A stretch of 46,204 nt of DNA from an uncultured Eubacteriales bacterium (GTDB taxonomy: Bacteria; Bacillota; Clostridia; Oscillospirales; Acutalibacteraceae). The stretch lies in assembly GCA_900315605.1 (NCBI GenBank), contig OMZU01000012.1:1-46204 (forward strand), read 5' to 3'. Below, one piece after another: positions 24,618-33,829 of this stretch; the first letter of the stretch is position 1; each line of letters starts with the position of its first letter. A program made the translations under genes and the position numbers. The notes beneath the pieces are model-generated. The model did not search any database and was not told the DNA's origin. It saw only the letters and a list, made by a program, of their open reading frames with translations.

Positions 24618-24681
24618 AAGCCTGTTTAGTATCCCTGCGTACATGTCCTCTCAGACTGTATTTGCGATACTAAACAGGCTT
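24618..24681. repeat. 16-bp perfect inverted repeat in the dapL leader
   Basis: Arms AAGCCTGTTTAGTATC (24618-24633) and GATACTAAACAGGCTT (24666-24681) enclose a 32-nt loop. On the minus strand CTGCGTA (24688-24682) just outside can instead pair with TACGCAG inside the loop, so two exclusive folds are possible. There is no long T-run, so it is not a plain terminator. The loop carries GTCTGAGAGGACATGT, resembling a stretch next to the tRNA-Met gene. Confidence 0.7.
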
Positions 24682-24737
24682 TTACGCAGCAATTTAATAT
24701 TTTTCTTTTTCAGAATTAAAATGCAGTTAACAAATTA

Positions 24738-27700
24738 TTATATCTCGATTTCTCCGTCAAAGATCTTCTCGGCGTTTCCGGTCATATAAACTGTGTCGTC
24801 GGTGTAGTTTATAATCAAATCTCCGCCTTTAAGCTTGACCTTGATATCTTCGCCCTTCTTGCAGAAGCCGTTTTCACATGCTGCAACAGCAACAGCGCAC
24901 GCGCCTGTTCCGCAAGCCCAGGTCTCGCCGGAGCCTCTCTCCCACACTCTCATTTTGATCGTGTGCTCGTTGAGAACCGTAACAAATTCTGTGTTCACCC
25001 TCTCCGGGAAGAGCGGGTCGTTCTCAAATTCGGGTCCGACCTTCTCTATATCAATGTTGTCGATATCGTCCCTAAACACAACGCAGTGCGGATTGCCGAT
25101 CGAAACGCAGGTTATGCTGTACTCTTTGTCTCCGATCGTCACATTTCTGGCAACGATCTTTTCGCCCTCAAGTGCTACCGGGATCTCGCTTGGGCTGAGT
25201 ATTGCCTTGCCCATATCAACCCTGAGAGTATTAACCTCGCCGTCAGAGGTGTATGCCTTGAGCTTCTTGATGCCGCTGAGGGTCTCGATCGTGATCTCGT
25301 CCTTTTCAGCGTAATCCACCATGCCGTGGTCATAGAGGAACTTGCCCACACAACGGATACCGTTGCCGCACATCTTGCCCTCTGAGCCGTCGCGGTTGTA
25401 CATCTTCATCTTTGCGTCGGCGATCTTTGACGGGCAAACCAAGATCACGCCGTCACCGCCGATTCCGAAATGACGGTCGGAAAGCCTTACCGCAAGTGCT
25501 TCGGGGTTGTTGATCTCCTGGTCAAAGGTGCTGAAATATACATAGTCGTTGCCGATCCCCTGCATCTTGGTAAATCTGAGGGTCTGCTTTGACTGTCTCA
25601 TATCGTTGATGTTCACAAGCTCGGTGCTGTGCTGCGAGTAGCGGCTCTTTAGGCAGTCTGCAAGCGCGTTAGCTGTGTCGAGCGAGGTAAGACACGGAAT
25701 ATTTCTTTCAACTGTCTTTCTGCGGATTTTAACAGAATCACGCGAGGGGATCCTGCCCTTTGCCGAGGTTGAGATAACATACTGGATCTTTCCGCTCTCG
25801 ATCAAAGTGAGCGTATTGTTTGTGCTGTTTTCGTGGATCTTATTAACTCTTACCGCGTCGATGCCGTACTTTTCAAGCACCTCAGCAGTGCCGCCGGTAG
25901 CATAGATAGTAAAGCCGAGGTCGTAGTATTTTTTGGCGATCTCACCGATCTCGGACTTGTCGGAATTGCGGACTGTGATGAACACGCCGCCGTTCTTTTT
26001 CATCTTGTAGCCTGCGGCGATAAGACCCTTGTAGAGAGCCTCCTCAAGCGTGCTCGCGATACCGAGGACCTCGCCGGTCGATTTCATCTCGGGTCCAAGG
26101 TGGTTGTCAACGTTGATAAGCTTTTCAAAGCTGAATACCGGAACCTTGACTGCGATATAGGGGCTCTTTCTGTAAAGTCCTGTGCCGTAGCCCATATCGC
26201 GGAGGTTTTCGCCGAGCATAGCTCTTGTTGCAAGGTCAACCATCGGAACTCCGGTAACCTTGCTGATGTATGGGATCGTTCTTGAAGAACGCGGATTTAC
26301 CTCGATTACATAAAGCTCGCCCTTATAGATAAGGTACTGAATGTTCACAAGACCCTTTGTTTTTAGGTCGATCGCAAGATTGCGCGAGCTTTCGATGATG
26401 GTCTGAGTCATTTCGTCGCTGATGTTCCATGCCGGATAAACAGCGATCGAGTCGCCCGAATGAACGCCTGCGCGCTCAACGTGCTCCATGATGCCGGGGA
26501 TCAAAATATCCTCGCCGTCGCAGATCGCGTCAACCTCGATCTCGGTGCCCTGCAAGTATTTGTCAATAAGAATAGGATTCTCAATATTCTGTGCAAGAAT
26601 AATAGCCATGTATTCCTTGACGTCAGCCTCGTTAAAGGCGATGATCATATTCTGACCGCCGAGAACGTAGGAAGGACGAAGGAGCACCGGATAGCCGATA
26701 TTTTCGGCAACCTCAAGGGCTTCCTCGGTCGTCATGACCGTAACGCCCTTTGGACGCTTGATGTGATATTTTTCAAGAAGCTCGTCAAAGCGTTCTCTGT
26801 CCTCAGCCATGTCGATCGCGTCGTAGGAGGTGCCGAGGATATTGATTCCGCTGTCGCTGAGGAATTTTGTCAGCTTGATAGCGGTCTGTCCGCCAAAGGC
26901 AACAACCACGCCGTAGGGCTTTTCGGTGTTGATGATGCCCATAACATCCTCAGAGGTGAGCGGCTCAAAATAAAGTCTGTCGGCTGTATCAAAGTCGGTC
27001 GATACGGTCTCGGGGTTGTTGTTTACGATAACAACGTCGTAGCCCGCCTTTTTGAGAGCCCAAACACAGTGAACCGAAGCGTAGTCAAACTCGATGCCCT
27101 GGCCGATTCTGATAGGACCTGAGCCAAATACGATAATAGTCTTTTTGTCGCTGTTTTTTTCTTTGATAAACTCAACAGCCTCGTTTTCCTTGTCAAAGGT
27201 CGAATAGAAGTAAGGAGTTTCCGCCTTGAACTCGGCTGCACAGGTATCAACCATCTTGTAAACCGGAACAAGCGGATTCTCAACCTTTTTGCCGGTGTAC
27301 TGCTCAATAGTCTTGTCAAGGAAGCCGATGTTCTTTGCTTTTATGTAAAGCTCGCGATCCATTTTTCCTTCCTTGAGTTCGTTTTCGACCGCGATTATAT
27401 TTTTGAATTTTTCGAGGAACCACTCGTCGATCATGGTGATCTCGTGGATCTTGTCAACGGAAATGCCTCTCTTGAGTGCCTCATAAACACAGAATATCCT
27501 TCTGTCGTCGCACACGCTGAGTCTGTCGAGCACAGAAGCGTCGGAATACTCCGAAAACTCCTTGTCGTTGAGGGTGTCGTGAGAGATCTCTGCGCCTCTT
27601 ACAGCCTTCATAATAGCCTGCTCAAAGGTCGGCGCAATAGCCATGACCTCACCGGTAGCCTTCATCTGAGTGCCGAGCGCGCGCTTTGCATATACAAATT

Positions 27701-28790
27701 TATCGAATGGCCATTTTGGGAATTTTACAACGATATAGTCGATTGAGGGCTCAAAGCAAGCGTAGGTCGTTCCCGTAACGGCGTTCTTGATTTCGCTGAG
27801 TGTGTAGCCGATCGCGATTTTTGCCGCAACCTTTGCGATCGGATAACCTGTAGCCTTTGAAGCGAGAGCCGAGGAACGGGATACTCTCGGATTTACCTCG
27901 ATTACCGCATATTCAAAGGACTCGGGATCGAGCGCGAACTGGCAGTTACAGCCGCCCTCGACCTTGAGCGCGGAAACAATGCTGAGAGCCGCGCTTCTGA
28001 GGATCTGAAACTCCTTGTCTGCAAGAGTGATCGAAGGAGCAACAACGATCGAATCTCCTGTGTGAACGCCAACGGGGTCAAAGTTCTCCATTGAGCAGAT
28101 GGTGATAACGTTTCCTTCGCTGTCGCGCATTACCTCAAACTCGATTTCCTTCCAGCCCGAAACGCACTTTTCAACCAAAACCTGGGTGATAGGCGAAAGC
28201 TCAAGACCGTTTGAGGTGATCTCAACAAGCTCCTCCTCGTTGTTTACGATACCGCCGCCGGTGCCGCCGAGGGTGAACGCCGGGCGGATGATTACCGGAT
28301 AGCCGATTTCGTTTGCGAACTCGATCGCAGACTCAACGTCGTTTACGACTGTTGACGGGATAACCGGCTGATTTATCGAGATCATCGTATCCTTAAAGAG
28401 CTGTCTGTCCTCTGCCTTGTCGATCGTTTCGGGGTTTGCGCCCAACAGCTTTACGCCGTATTTGTCAAGGAAGCCCTCCTTGGCAAGCTGCATTGAAAGC
28501 GTAAGACCTGTCTGACCGCCCAGAGTGGAAAGCAGGCTGTCGGGGCGTTCCTTTTTGATGATCCTCTTTACTGTTTCAAGCGTGAGCGGCTCAATATAAA
28601 TCCTGTCCGCCATCGCATTATCTGTCATAATTGTAGCCGGGTTGGAGTTTACGAGAATAACCTCCAGACCCTCTTCCTTGAGTGCGCGGCACGCCTGGGT
28701 GCCGGCATAGTCAAATTCAGCCGCCTGTCCGATTACGATAGGACCTGAGCCGATAACCATTACCCTTTTTATATCCTTCTTGAGTGGCAT
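24738..28790 (-). CDS. carB-dapF: Carbamoyl-phosphate synthase large subunit fused to diaminopimelate epimerase
   Basis: This unbroken 1350-residue frame contains a full CarB (1 to about 1063) and a full DapF (from Met1064). CarB has two ATP-grasp halves (VMVIGSGPIVIGQAAEFDYAG; IVFGSGPIRIGQGIEFDYAS) and the C-terminal allosteric MGS-like domain (FTIYATGGTAEVLEKYGI). DapF has the two active-site cysteines (MCGNGIRC and ACGTGAC) and starts FTKMQGIGNDY. CarB makes carbamoyl phosphate for pyrimidine and arginine synthesis; DapF makes meso-diaminopimelate for the cell wall. Their junction is end to end, with no linker and no ribosome site before the internal ATG (25601-25599). Upstream is carA; downstream is dapL. 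Confidence 0.88.
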   Translation of the reverse strand: MPLKKDIKRVMVIGSGPIVIGQAAEFDYAGTQACRALKEEGLEVILVNSNPATIMTDNAMADRIYIEPLTLETVKRIIKKERPDSLLSTLGGQTGLTLSMQLAKEGFLDKYGVKLLGANPETIDKAEDRQLFKDTMISINQPVIPSTVVNDVESAIEFANEIGYPVIIRPAFTLGGTGGGIVNNEEELVEITSNGLELSPITQVLVEKCVSGWKEIEFEVMRDSEGNVITICSMENFDPVGVHTGDSIVVAPSITLADKEFQILRSAALSIVSALKVEGGCNCQFALDPESFEYAVIEVNPRVSRSSALASKATGYPIAKVAAKIAIGYTLSEIKNAVTGTTYACFEPSIDYIVVKFPKWPFDKFVYAKRALGTQMKATGEVMAIAPTFEQAIMKAVRGAEISHDTLNDKEFSEYSDASVLDRLSVCDDRRIFCVYEALKRGISVDKIHEITMIDEWFLEKFKNIIAVENELKEGKMDRELYIKAKNIGFLDKTIEQYTGKKVENPLVPVYKMVDTCAAEFKAETPYFYSTFDKENEAVEFIKEKNSDKKTIIVFGSGPIRIGQGIEFDYASVHCVWALKKAGYDVVIVNNNPETVSTDFDTADRLYFEPLTSEDVMGIINTEKPYGVVVAFGGQTAIKLTKFLSDSGINILGTSYDAIDMAEDRERFDELLEKYHIKRPKGVTVMTTEEALEVAENIGYPVLLRPSYVLGGQNMIIAFNEADVKEYMAIILAQNIENPILIDKYLQGTEIEVDAICDGEDILIPGIMEHVERAGVHSGDSIAVYPAWNISDEMTQTIIESSRNLAIDLKTKGLVNIQYLIYKGELYVIEVNPRSSRTIPYISKVTGVPMVDLATRAMLGENLRDMGYGTGLYRKSPYIAVKVPVFSFEKLINVDNHLGPEMKSTGEVLGIASTLEEALYKGLIAAGYKMKKNGGVFITVRNSDKSEIGEIAKKYYDLGFTIYATGGTAEVLEKYGIDAVRVNKIHENSTNNTLTLIESGKIQYVISTSAKGRIPSRDSVKIRRKTVERNIPCLTSLDTANALADCLKSRYSQHSTELVNINDMRQSKQTLRFTKMQGIGNDYVYFSTFDQEINNPEALAVRLSDRHFGIGGDGVILVCPSKIADAKMKMYNRDGSEGKMCGNGIRCVGKFLYDHGMVDYAEKDEITIETLSGIKKLKAYTSDGEVNTLRVDMGKAILSPSEIPVALEGEKIVARNVTIGDKEYSITCVSIGNPHCVVFRDDIDNIDIEKVGPEFENDPLFPERVNTEFVTVLNEHTIKMRVWERGSGETWACGTGACAVAVAACENGFCKKGEDIKVKLKGGDLIINYTDDTVYMTGNAEKIFDGEIEI

Positions 28791-28846
28791 AATATCATCC
28801 TCACCTTTATTTCAATCTGATTAATAGAATTCTTCAGTATCTGCTT

Positions 28847-29929
28847 TTACTGCTTGTTTTCGTCAATAAGCTGCATAAAGCGTTCAAACAAGAAGTCTGT
28901 GTCCTGCGGACCGCCGCAGGCTTCGGGGTGGAACTGAACCGAGAACGCAGGCATATCCTTGTAATTTACGCCCTCACAGGTGTTGTCGTTGGCGTTTACA
29001 AAGCTCACCTCGGCATTTGAGGGCAGGCTGTCGCTGACAACCGCGTAGCCGTGATTCTGAGAGGTGATGTATACCTTGCCGGTTTTGAGGTACTTTGCAG
29101 GCTGGTTTGCGCCGCGGTGACCGTATTTGAGCTTTTCGGTTTTTGCTCCCTGAGAAAGCGCGAGAAGCTGATGACCGAGGCAGATTCCGAACAGCGGGAT
29201 CTTTTTGTCGGCAAGCTTTTTGATTTCTTCAATAACTGCGGTATTATCGGCAGGGTCTCCCGGTCCGTTTGAAAGCATGATTCCGTCGGGCTCCAGCTTC
29301 ATAATATCCTCAGCCGAGGTATCTCCGGGAACGATCGTCAAATCGCAGCCGTGACGAACAAGCTCGCGGCAAATGTTCAGCTTTGCGCCGAAGTCCATCA
29401 AAACTACCTTTCTCTTGGGATCCTCAGCCTTGAACTCCTCCGGAACGCCGGTAGAGGTCGCCTTGACCGAATCCTTGATAACATATTTCTTGATCTCCTC
29501 AAGCTCTTCCCCGCTGAGCTCGTTTGAGTATTTTATCTTGCAGTTAAGCACGCCGTACTCGCGCACGATCCTGGTAAGTGCGCGGGTGTCGATCCCGTAG
29601 ATTCCGGGAATGTCGTTCTCTTTTAAAAAGGCGTCAAGCGTACCCTCGCAACGGAAGTTGGAAGGAGCTTGGCACCATTCTCTAACAATATATCCTCTGA
29701 GAGCCGGGGCTTCGCTCTCAAAATCAAAAGGAATAACCCCACAGTTTCCAATCAACGGGAATGTCTGAATAACCACCTGACCGTAATAGCTGGGGTCGGT
29801 GAGTGTTTCAAGATAGCCTGTCATTGCAGTTGTAAAAACAAGCTCTCCGATAGTTTCTTTCTCGGTGCCAAAGGGTTTGCCCTCAAACACCATGCCGTTT
29901 TCAAGAATCAAGTATGCCGTTCGGCTCAT
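28847..29929 (-). CDS. carA: Carbamoyl-phosphate synthase small subunit
   Basis: This 360-residue glutaminase subunit supplies ammonia to CarB. The N-terminal small-subunit domain is MSRTAYLILENGMVFEG..., and the C-terminal glutaminase has nucleophile Cys in GICLGHQLLALS, and the His/Glu pair in FHPEACGGPQDTDFLF. The ATG at 29929 is chosen because the family starts at that point; in-frame codons a few residues upstream have no better ribosome site. A gap of 56 bp separates it from the carB-dapF fusion, so the two are probably co-transcribed. Confidence 0.92.
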   Translation of the reverse strand: MSRTAYLILENGMVFEGKPFGTEKETIGELVFTTAMTGYLETLTDPSYYGQVVIQTFPLIGNCGVIPFDFESEAPALRGYIVREWCQAPSNFRCEGTLDAFLKENDIPGIYGIDTRALTRIVREYGVLNCKIKYSNELSGEELEEIKKYVIKDSVKATSTGVPEEFKAEDPKRKVVLMDFGAKLNICRELVRHGCDLTIVPGDTSAEDIMKLEPDGIMLSNGPGDPADNTAVIEEIKKLADKKIPLFGICLGHQLLALSQGAKTEKLKYGHRGANQPAKYLKTGKVYITSQNHGYAVVSDSLPSNAEVSFVNANDNTCEGVNYKDMPAFSVQFHPEACGGPQDTDFLFERFMQLIDENKQ

Positions 29930-30022
29930 AACAATGCACATTCCTTTCAACTAATAGTATTTATCCAAAGCTGACCTCCGCTGCCGCTGCAAGGCTTGTG
30001 TAACGCAAAAGCAGCGCGATAG

Positions 30023-30595
30023 TCAGTTTTCATAGGTTTTGATAACCTGCTTTGCAACAGCGACCTTGCTCACCCTCAGATCCATAGACTGCTTTTCTAT
30101 ATATCGGTGAGCCTGATTTTCGGACATATTAAGGCACGAAATCAGCAAAAGCTTTGCGCGGTTGATGACATTCATATCCTCAACATAATGCTTTAGCTTT
30201 TCGTTTTCGTCGCTGAAACGAAGTATTCTCGTCCTAAAGCAGTCGGAGAATTGCAGAAAATGATGAAACAGATGCCTGTTTATCGGCTTTGAAATCACAA
30301 GCACTCCGCAAGGCGAAAGAACGTCGTTGATTTCGTCGGCGTTTTTTTGAGGCACGATGATAACAACGCAGGAGCGCGTTGTATCGGCAAGCCGCTTTGA
30401 AAGCTCAATGCCGTTTTCGTCGGGAAGCGGCGCGTTCACACAAACAAGGTCAAACTCGTCGTCCTCAACAGCTTCAACGGCTGAATAAGCGGCAAAACAG
30501 GTCTTAACGCTGTCGTAGCCCTCCTGCCTGAGCAGTGAAGCAAGCGAAGCCGCGCTTTGACCGGAGTTAGAAACCAAAAGTGCCTTTTTCATCAC
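30023..30595 (-). CDS. ANTAR-domain response regulator
   Basis: This 190-residue protein has an N-terminal receiver-like domain (residues 1 to about 118) and a C-terminal ANTAR domain (about 130-190: INRAKLLLISCLNMSENQAHRYIEKQSMDLR). ANTAR proteins bind paired hairpins in RNA leaders and prevent termination, commonly at nitrogen-metabolism genes. The classic phospho-acceptor block is degenerate (VNAPLPDENG), so phosphorylation is uncertain. It is downstream of the type III glutamine synthetase gene, separated by a repeat region, which supports a role in nitrogen control. Two tandem ATGs occur at the start. Confidence 0.85.
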   Translation of the reverse strand: MMKKALLVSNSGQSAASLASLLRQEGYDSVKTCFAAYSAVEAVEDDEFDLVCVNAPLPDENGIELSKRLADTTRSCVVIIVPQKNADEINDVLSPCGVLVISKPINRHLFHHFLQFSDCFRTRILRFSDENEKLKHYVEDMNVINRAKLLLISCLNMSENQAHRYIEKQSMDLRVSKVAVAKQVIKTYEN

Positions 30596-30607
30596 ACCAC
30601 CGCCACA

Positions 30608-30639
30608 CTGTTTTATCCATCATCTGTTTTATCCATCAT
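30608..30639 (-). repeat. Perfect 16-bp tandem duplication before the ANTAR gene
   Basis: CTGTTTTATCCATCAT occurs twice in succession (30608-30623, 30624-30639), 13 bp upstream of the ANTAR start. It may be a slippage product or a protein-binding repeat in the leader. Confidence 0.85.
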
Positions 30640-30694
30640 ATTATTTTACAAGATTATAAGCAATTTTAAATTACATAAAGGAATTAAACAAAAA

Positions 30695-31048
30695 TTTTTA
30701 ATCCGAGCAGAAGGCTCGGATTAAAAAGAGACCTCGCTTTCCCGAAAATAACCTTCATCAAAAAATAACGTTTTTAGGAAACGTTCATTTTTTATTTGTT
30801 TTCTATCACATTTTCTGTCTCAAGAATCAATTATACTTAGTATACACACCGTAGGGTCGCACCCATGTGTGCGACCTCGTTACTGCATTTTTTACTCCGA
30901 GCAGAAAGCTCGGAGTAAAAAGAAACCTCGCTTGCCCGAAAATAGCCTTCATCAAAAAATAACGTTTTTAGGAAACGTTCATATTTGATTTGTTATAAAA
31001 TATAATACTTAGTTTACACACCCATGTGTGCGACCTCGGTACAGCACG
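30695..31048. repeat. Two tandem copies of a hairpin-rich repeat of about 194 bp
   Basis: Copy 1 starts at 30695 and copy 2 at 30889. Each starts with a 14-bp perfect hairpin (TTTTTAATCCGAGC/GCTCGGATTAAAAA, and TTTTTACTCCGAGC/GCTCGGAGTAAAAA). This is followed by an ACCTCGCTT-CCCGAAAATA segment, AACGTTTTTAGGAAACGTT, and near the end a CCCATGTGTGCGACCTCG segment, which in copy 1 forms a GTCGCAC/GTGCGAC stem. One base pair has changed on both arms (A-T to C-G) between copies, a compensatory change. No ORF is present. Confidence 0.8.
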
Positions 31049-31058
31049 ACCTTATTAA

Positions 31059-31087
31059 GGGGCTATCGCATAACACGCGACAGCCCC
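31059..31087 (-). terminator. Terminator of the glutamine synthetase gene
   Basis: An 11-bp stem with one mismatch, GGGGCTATCGC/GCGACAGCCCC, lies 13 bp past the gene's stop codon. Only a short T-run follows on the minus strand, so efficiency is uncertain. Confidence 0.6.
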
Positions 31088-31099
31088 TAACCCTTATTA

Positions 31100-33193
31100 T
31101 TATACTCCGAACAAAAGCTCGGTATATGTCGGATACGGCCAGCACTCCTGCGAGGTTTCGGTCTCCATACTGTCGCCCACTGCTCTGAGCTCCTGCATAA
31201 CAGAAAATACAGAATTGCGGTAATACTTTGCGATGTCAAGAGCGTCCGCGCCGCAGTCGCCTGCCTTGATGACCGCGTCCTCAAGCTCTGCGGTTTTCTT
31301 TGAGAAGCAAACGAGCTTTCCGGAAAGGCTGGTGATAAGCTCCTCCTCGACCGAGGTCGGAATAGCCTCCGAAAGCGATTTTTTGGCAAGAGCGGTCTCG
31401 GTGAGCTCCTTAACATATGCGGTCACTGCCGGAATGATCCTCTTTTTCGCCATATCTATCATTGTAAGTGCTTCGATATTGATTTGCTTTGAATAGGTCT
31501 CAAGCTCGATCTCATATCTTGCGCGCAGTTCGTCCTCGGAGCAGATCTTGTTCCTCACAAAAAGGTCGATATTCTTCTGATCCATAAAGTGAACGTAAGC
31601 GTCCGGAAGTGATTTTAGATTGAGCAAACCTCTCTTTTCAGCTTCCTCGACCCACTCGTCGGCATAGTTGTCGCCGTTGAAAATGATTCTCTGATGCTCG
31701 GTGAACACCCTCTTGATAAGCTTTTTCAAAGCCGGCTCAAGCTCCTCGGCGTCCTTGAGTTCATCATAAAACTGTGCAAGCTCGTCGGCAACCATTGTAT
31801 TGAGCATATAGTTCGGGCAGCCGATATTGAGCGAGGAGCCCAAGGAGCGGAACTCAAACTTGTTGCCCGTAAAGGCGAACGGCGAGGTGCGGTTGCGGTC
31901 AGAGGTATCCTTTCTGAAATCGGGCAGAACGTCAACGCCTGTTTCCATCTTCTGCTTGCCGCGGCTGACATATTCCCTGCCCTCTATGATCGACTCAACG
32001 AGTGCGCCCAAATCGTCGCCGAGATACATTGAAATGATCGCCGGCGGAGCCTCGTTCGCGCCGAGTCTGTGATCGTTGCCTGCGGAAGCTACCGTGATCC
32101 TGAGCAAGTCCTGATATTCGTCAACAGCCTTGACGATCGCCGCCAGGAAAAGCAAAAAGCGGAAATTTTTTTCGGGGAATTTTCCGGGGCTGAGCAGGTT
32201 TTCGCCTGTATTTGTAGAAAGCGACCAGTTGTTGTGCTTGCCTGAGCCGTTGACCCCGGCAAATGGCTTTTCGTGAAGCAGGCAAACCAGTCCGTGCTTC
32301 TCGGCGATCCTCTCCATAAGCTCCATTGTAAGCTCGTTGTGGTCGTTTGCAATATTCGCGTTCGTGAAAATCGGCGCAAGCTCATGCTGAGACGGAGCGA
32401 CCTCGTTGTGCTTTGTCTTTGCGAGCACGCCGTGCTTCCAAAGCTCCTCGTCAAGCTCCTTCATATATGAAGATACTCTCGCCTTGATCGCACCGAAATA
32501 GTGGTCGTCAAGCTCCTGACCCTTGGGTGCTTTCGCGCCGAAAAGAGTTCTGCCGGTAAGCTTTAGATCCTCTCTTTTTTCATAAAGGCTGCGGTCTATA
32601 AGAAAATATTCCTGTTCGGGTCCAACAGTGGGGGCTACCCTTGTAACGTCGGTTTCACCGAGCAAATGCAAAATCTTTACCGCCTCGTTGCTGATACGCT
32701 CGATCGAGCGCAGAAGCGGAGTTTTTTTGTCAAGGATCTCTCCCGTATACGAGCAAAACGCCGTTGGGATATACAGAGAGCCGTCTCTTACAAAGGCAGG
32801 AGAGGTCGGATCCCAGGTCGTGTAGCCCCTTGCCTCAAAGGTGGCGCGGATGCCGCCGTTGGGGAACGACGAAGCGTCGGGCTCGCCCTTGATAAGCTCC
32901 TTGCCCGAAAATTCCATGATTACCTGACCGTCTCCGTTGGGAGTAATAAAGCTGTCGTGCTTTTCGGCGGTGATACCTGTCATAGGCTGGAACCAGTGGG
33001 TGTAGTGAGTACAGCCCTGCTCGATCGCCCAATCCTTCATCGCGCTGGCAACAACGTTCGCAACGCTGAGATCAAGCGGCTCACCGTCGTTGATCGTTTT
33101 TTTCAACGCCTTGTAGGTGGATTTTGGAAGCCTTTCCTGCATTTTCTGGTCGTTAAAAACCATGCATCCGAACATCTCAGGTACTTTTGCCAT
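31100..33193 (-). CDS. glnN: Glutamine synthetase type III
   Basis: This 697-residue enzyme makes glutamine from glutamate and ammonia with ATP. Length and sequence fit type III (GlnN), not type I (about 450). Family segments are [30 protein letters not shown] (metal-binding Glu residues), [28 protein letters not shown] and [16 protein letters not shown]. It has its own consensus promoter and a leader attenuator at its 5' end. The ANTAR regulator gene lies downstream on the same strand. Confidence 0.95.
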   Translation of the reverse strand: MAKVPEMFGCMVFNDQKMQERLPKSTYKALKKTINDGEPLDLSVANVVASAMKDWAIEQGCTHYTHWFQPMTGITAEKHDSFITPNGDGQVIMEFSGKELIKGEPDASSFPNGGIRATFEARGYTTWDPTSPAFVRDGSLYIPTAFCSYTGEILDKKTPLLRSIERISNEAVKILHLLGETDVTRVAPTVGPEQEYFLIDRSLYEKREDLKLTGRTLFGAKAPKGQELDDHYFGAIKARVSSYMKELDEELWKHGVLAKTKHNEVAPSQHELAPIFTNANIANDHNELTMELMERIAEKHGLVCLLHEKPFAGVNGSGKHNNWSLSTNTGENLLSPGKFPEKNFRFLLFLAAIVKAVDEYQDLLRITVASAGNDHRLGANEAPPAIISMYLGDDLGALVESIIEGREYVSRGKQKMETGVDVLPDFRKDTSDRNRTSPFAFTGNKFEFRSLGSSLNIGCPNYMLNTMVADELAQFYDELKDAEELEPALKKLIKRVFTEHQRIIFNGDNYADEWVEEAEKRGLLNLKSLPDAYVHFMDQKNIDLFVRNKICSEDELRARYEIELETYSKQINIEALTMIDMAKKRIIPAVTAYVKELTETALAKKSLSEAIPTSVEEELITSLSGKLVCFSKKTAELEDAVIKAGDCGADALDIAKYYRNSVFSVMQELRAVGDSMETETSQECWPYPTYTELLFGV

Positions 33194-33242
33194 AAAAAAT
33201 CTCTCCTGTCCAAAAAATCTGTCGGTTTTTTAAAAAGAAACA

Positions 33243-33278
33243 GGCACCGCAGACCTTTAGTCCGCAGCGCCCTTGCTG
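33243..33278 (-). promoter_or_regulatory. Leader terminator and overlapping hexaloop hairpin of glnN (candidate ANTAR target)
   Basis: On the minus strand a 12-bp stem (33271-33260 with 33254-33243, three G-T pairs) is followed by TGTTTCTTTTT, a terminator 50 bp before the glnN start codon. A competing hairpin CAGC-AAGGGC-GCTG (33278-33265) overlaps its 5' arm. The six-base loop has A at position 1 and G at 4, the ANTAR target rule. Only one such hairpin is seen, and the predicted start of transcription lies close to it, so ANTAR control is plausible rather than shown. Confidence 0.55.
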
Positions 33279-33289
33279 TCATTGCTGAT

Positions 33290-33318
33290 AGTATATTCTA
33301 ATTTTTTGGATTTGTCAA
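33290..33318 (-). promoter_or_regulatory. glnN promoter
   Basis: Perfect TTGACA (33318-33313), 17-bp spacer and TATACT (33295-33290) on the minus strand, about 100 bp upstream of the glnN start codon. Confidence 0.8.
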
Positions 33319-33424
33319 TAGCTTTGCAAACAAAAAATTCATAAACCTGTTGATTATTAGCTCAAAATATGTTATTTTAATATAGAAAAATATTTTGTAA
33401 AGGACTTGAAAGAGGGTTCAAACT

Positions 33425-33829
33425 ATGCAGCTCAAGGAATCGGGCGAAATGTATCTTGAAACAATATATGTGCTCAACAAGCGCACAGGCTTTGTGCGGT
33501 CAATTGACGTCTGTGATGAAATGGGCTACTCAAAGCCCAGCGTCAGCAGAGCGGTTTCTATTCTCAAGGACGGCGGTTATCTGACCGTAGGAAAGGACGG
33601 CTCGCTCAACTTGACCGAGCTTGGCAAGGAGGTTGCCGAGCGCACCTATGAACGTCACACCGTGCTTTCGGAGTTTTTTGAAAAGCTGGGTGTTGATCCC
33701 GAGGTTGCCGCTGCGGACGCCTGCAAAATCGAGCATGTTATCAGCTCCGAGACCTTTGCTGCGGTCAAGCAGCATTTGAACGAGAGTTTTACAAACAGCG
33801 ACTGCGGAAAAGAGGAAGCCCAATGCTGA
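33425..33829 (+). CDS. DtxR/MntR-family metal-dependent regulator
   Basis: This 134-residue DNA-binding protein has the DtxR-type winged-helix domain (residues 1 to about 65: YLETIYVLNKRTGFVRSIDV..GYSKPSVSRAVSIL) and a metal-binding dimerisation domain with HTVLSEFFEKLGV and an ACKIEHVIS helix. Such regulators sense Mn or Fe and repress uptake genes. It lacks the C-terminal SH3-like domain of long DtxR proteins. It overlaps maf by 7 bp, so the two are co-translated. The target is not visible here. Confidence 0.88.
   Translation: MQLKESGEMYLETIYVLNKRTGFVRSIDVCDEMGYSKPSVSRAVSILKDGGYLTVGKDGSLNLTELGKEVAERTYERHTVLSEFFEKLGVDPEVAAADACKIEHVISSETFAAVKQHLNESFTNSDCGKEEAQC

Noticed and set aside
24558-24737. 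Lysine riboswitch in the dapL leader
   Set aside because: The conserved lysine-riboswitch core could not be recognised; only the AGAGG pentamer occurs, which is not enough.
25833-26285. Plus-strand ORFs inside the carB-dapF fusion
   Set aside because: They lie opposite a conserved enzyme in high-GC third positions and have no ribosome site or family pattern.
30695-31048. CRISPR array at the repeated hairpin region
   Set aside because: Only two long copies with no short regular repeats or unique spacers; no cas genes.
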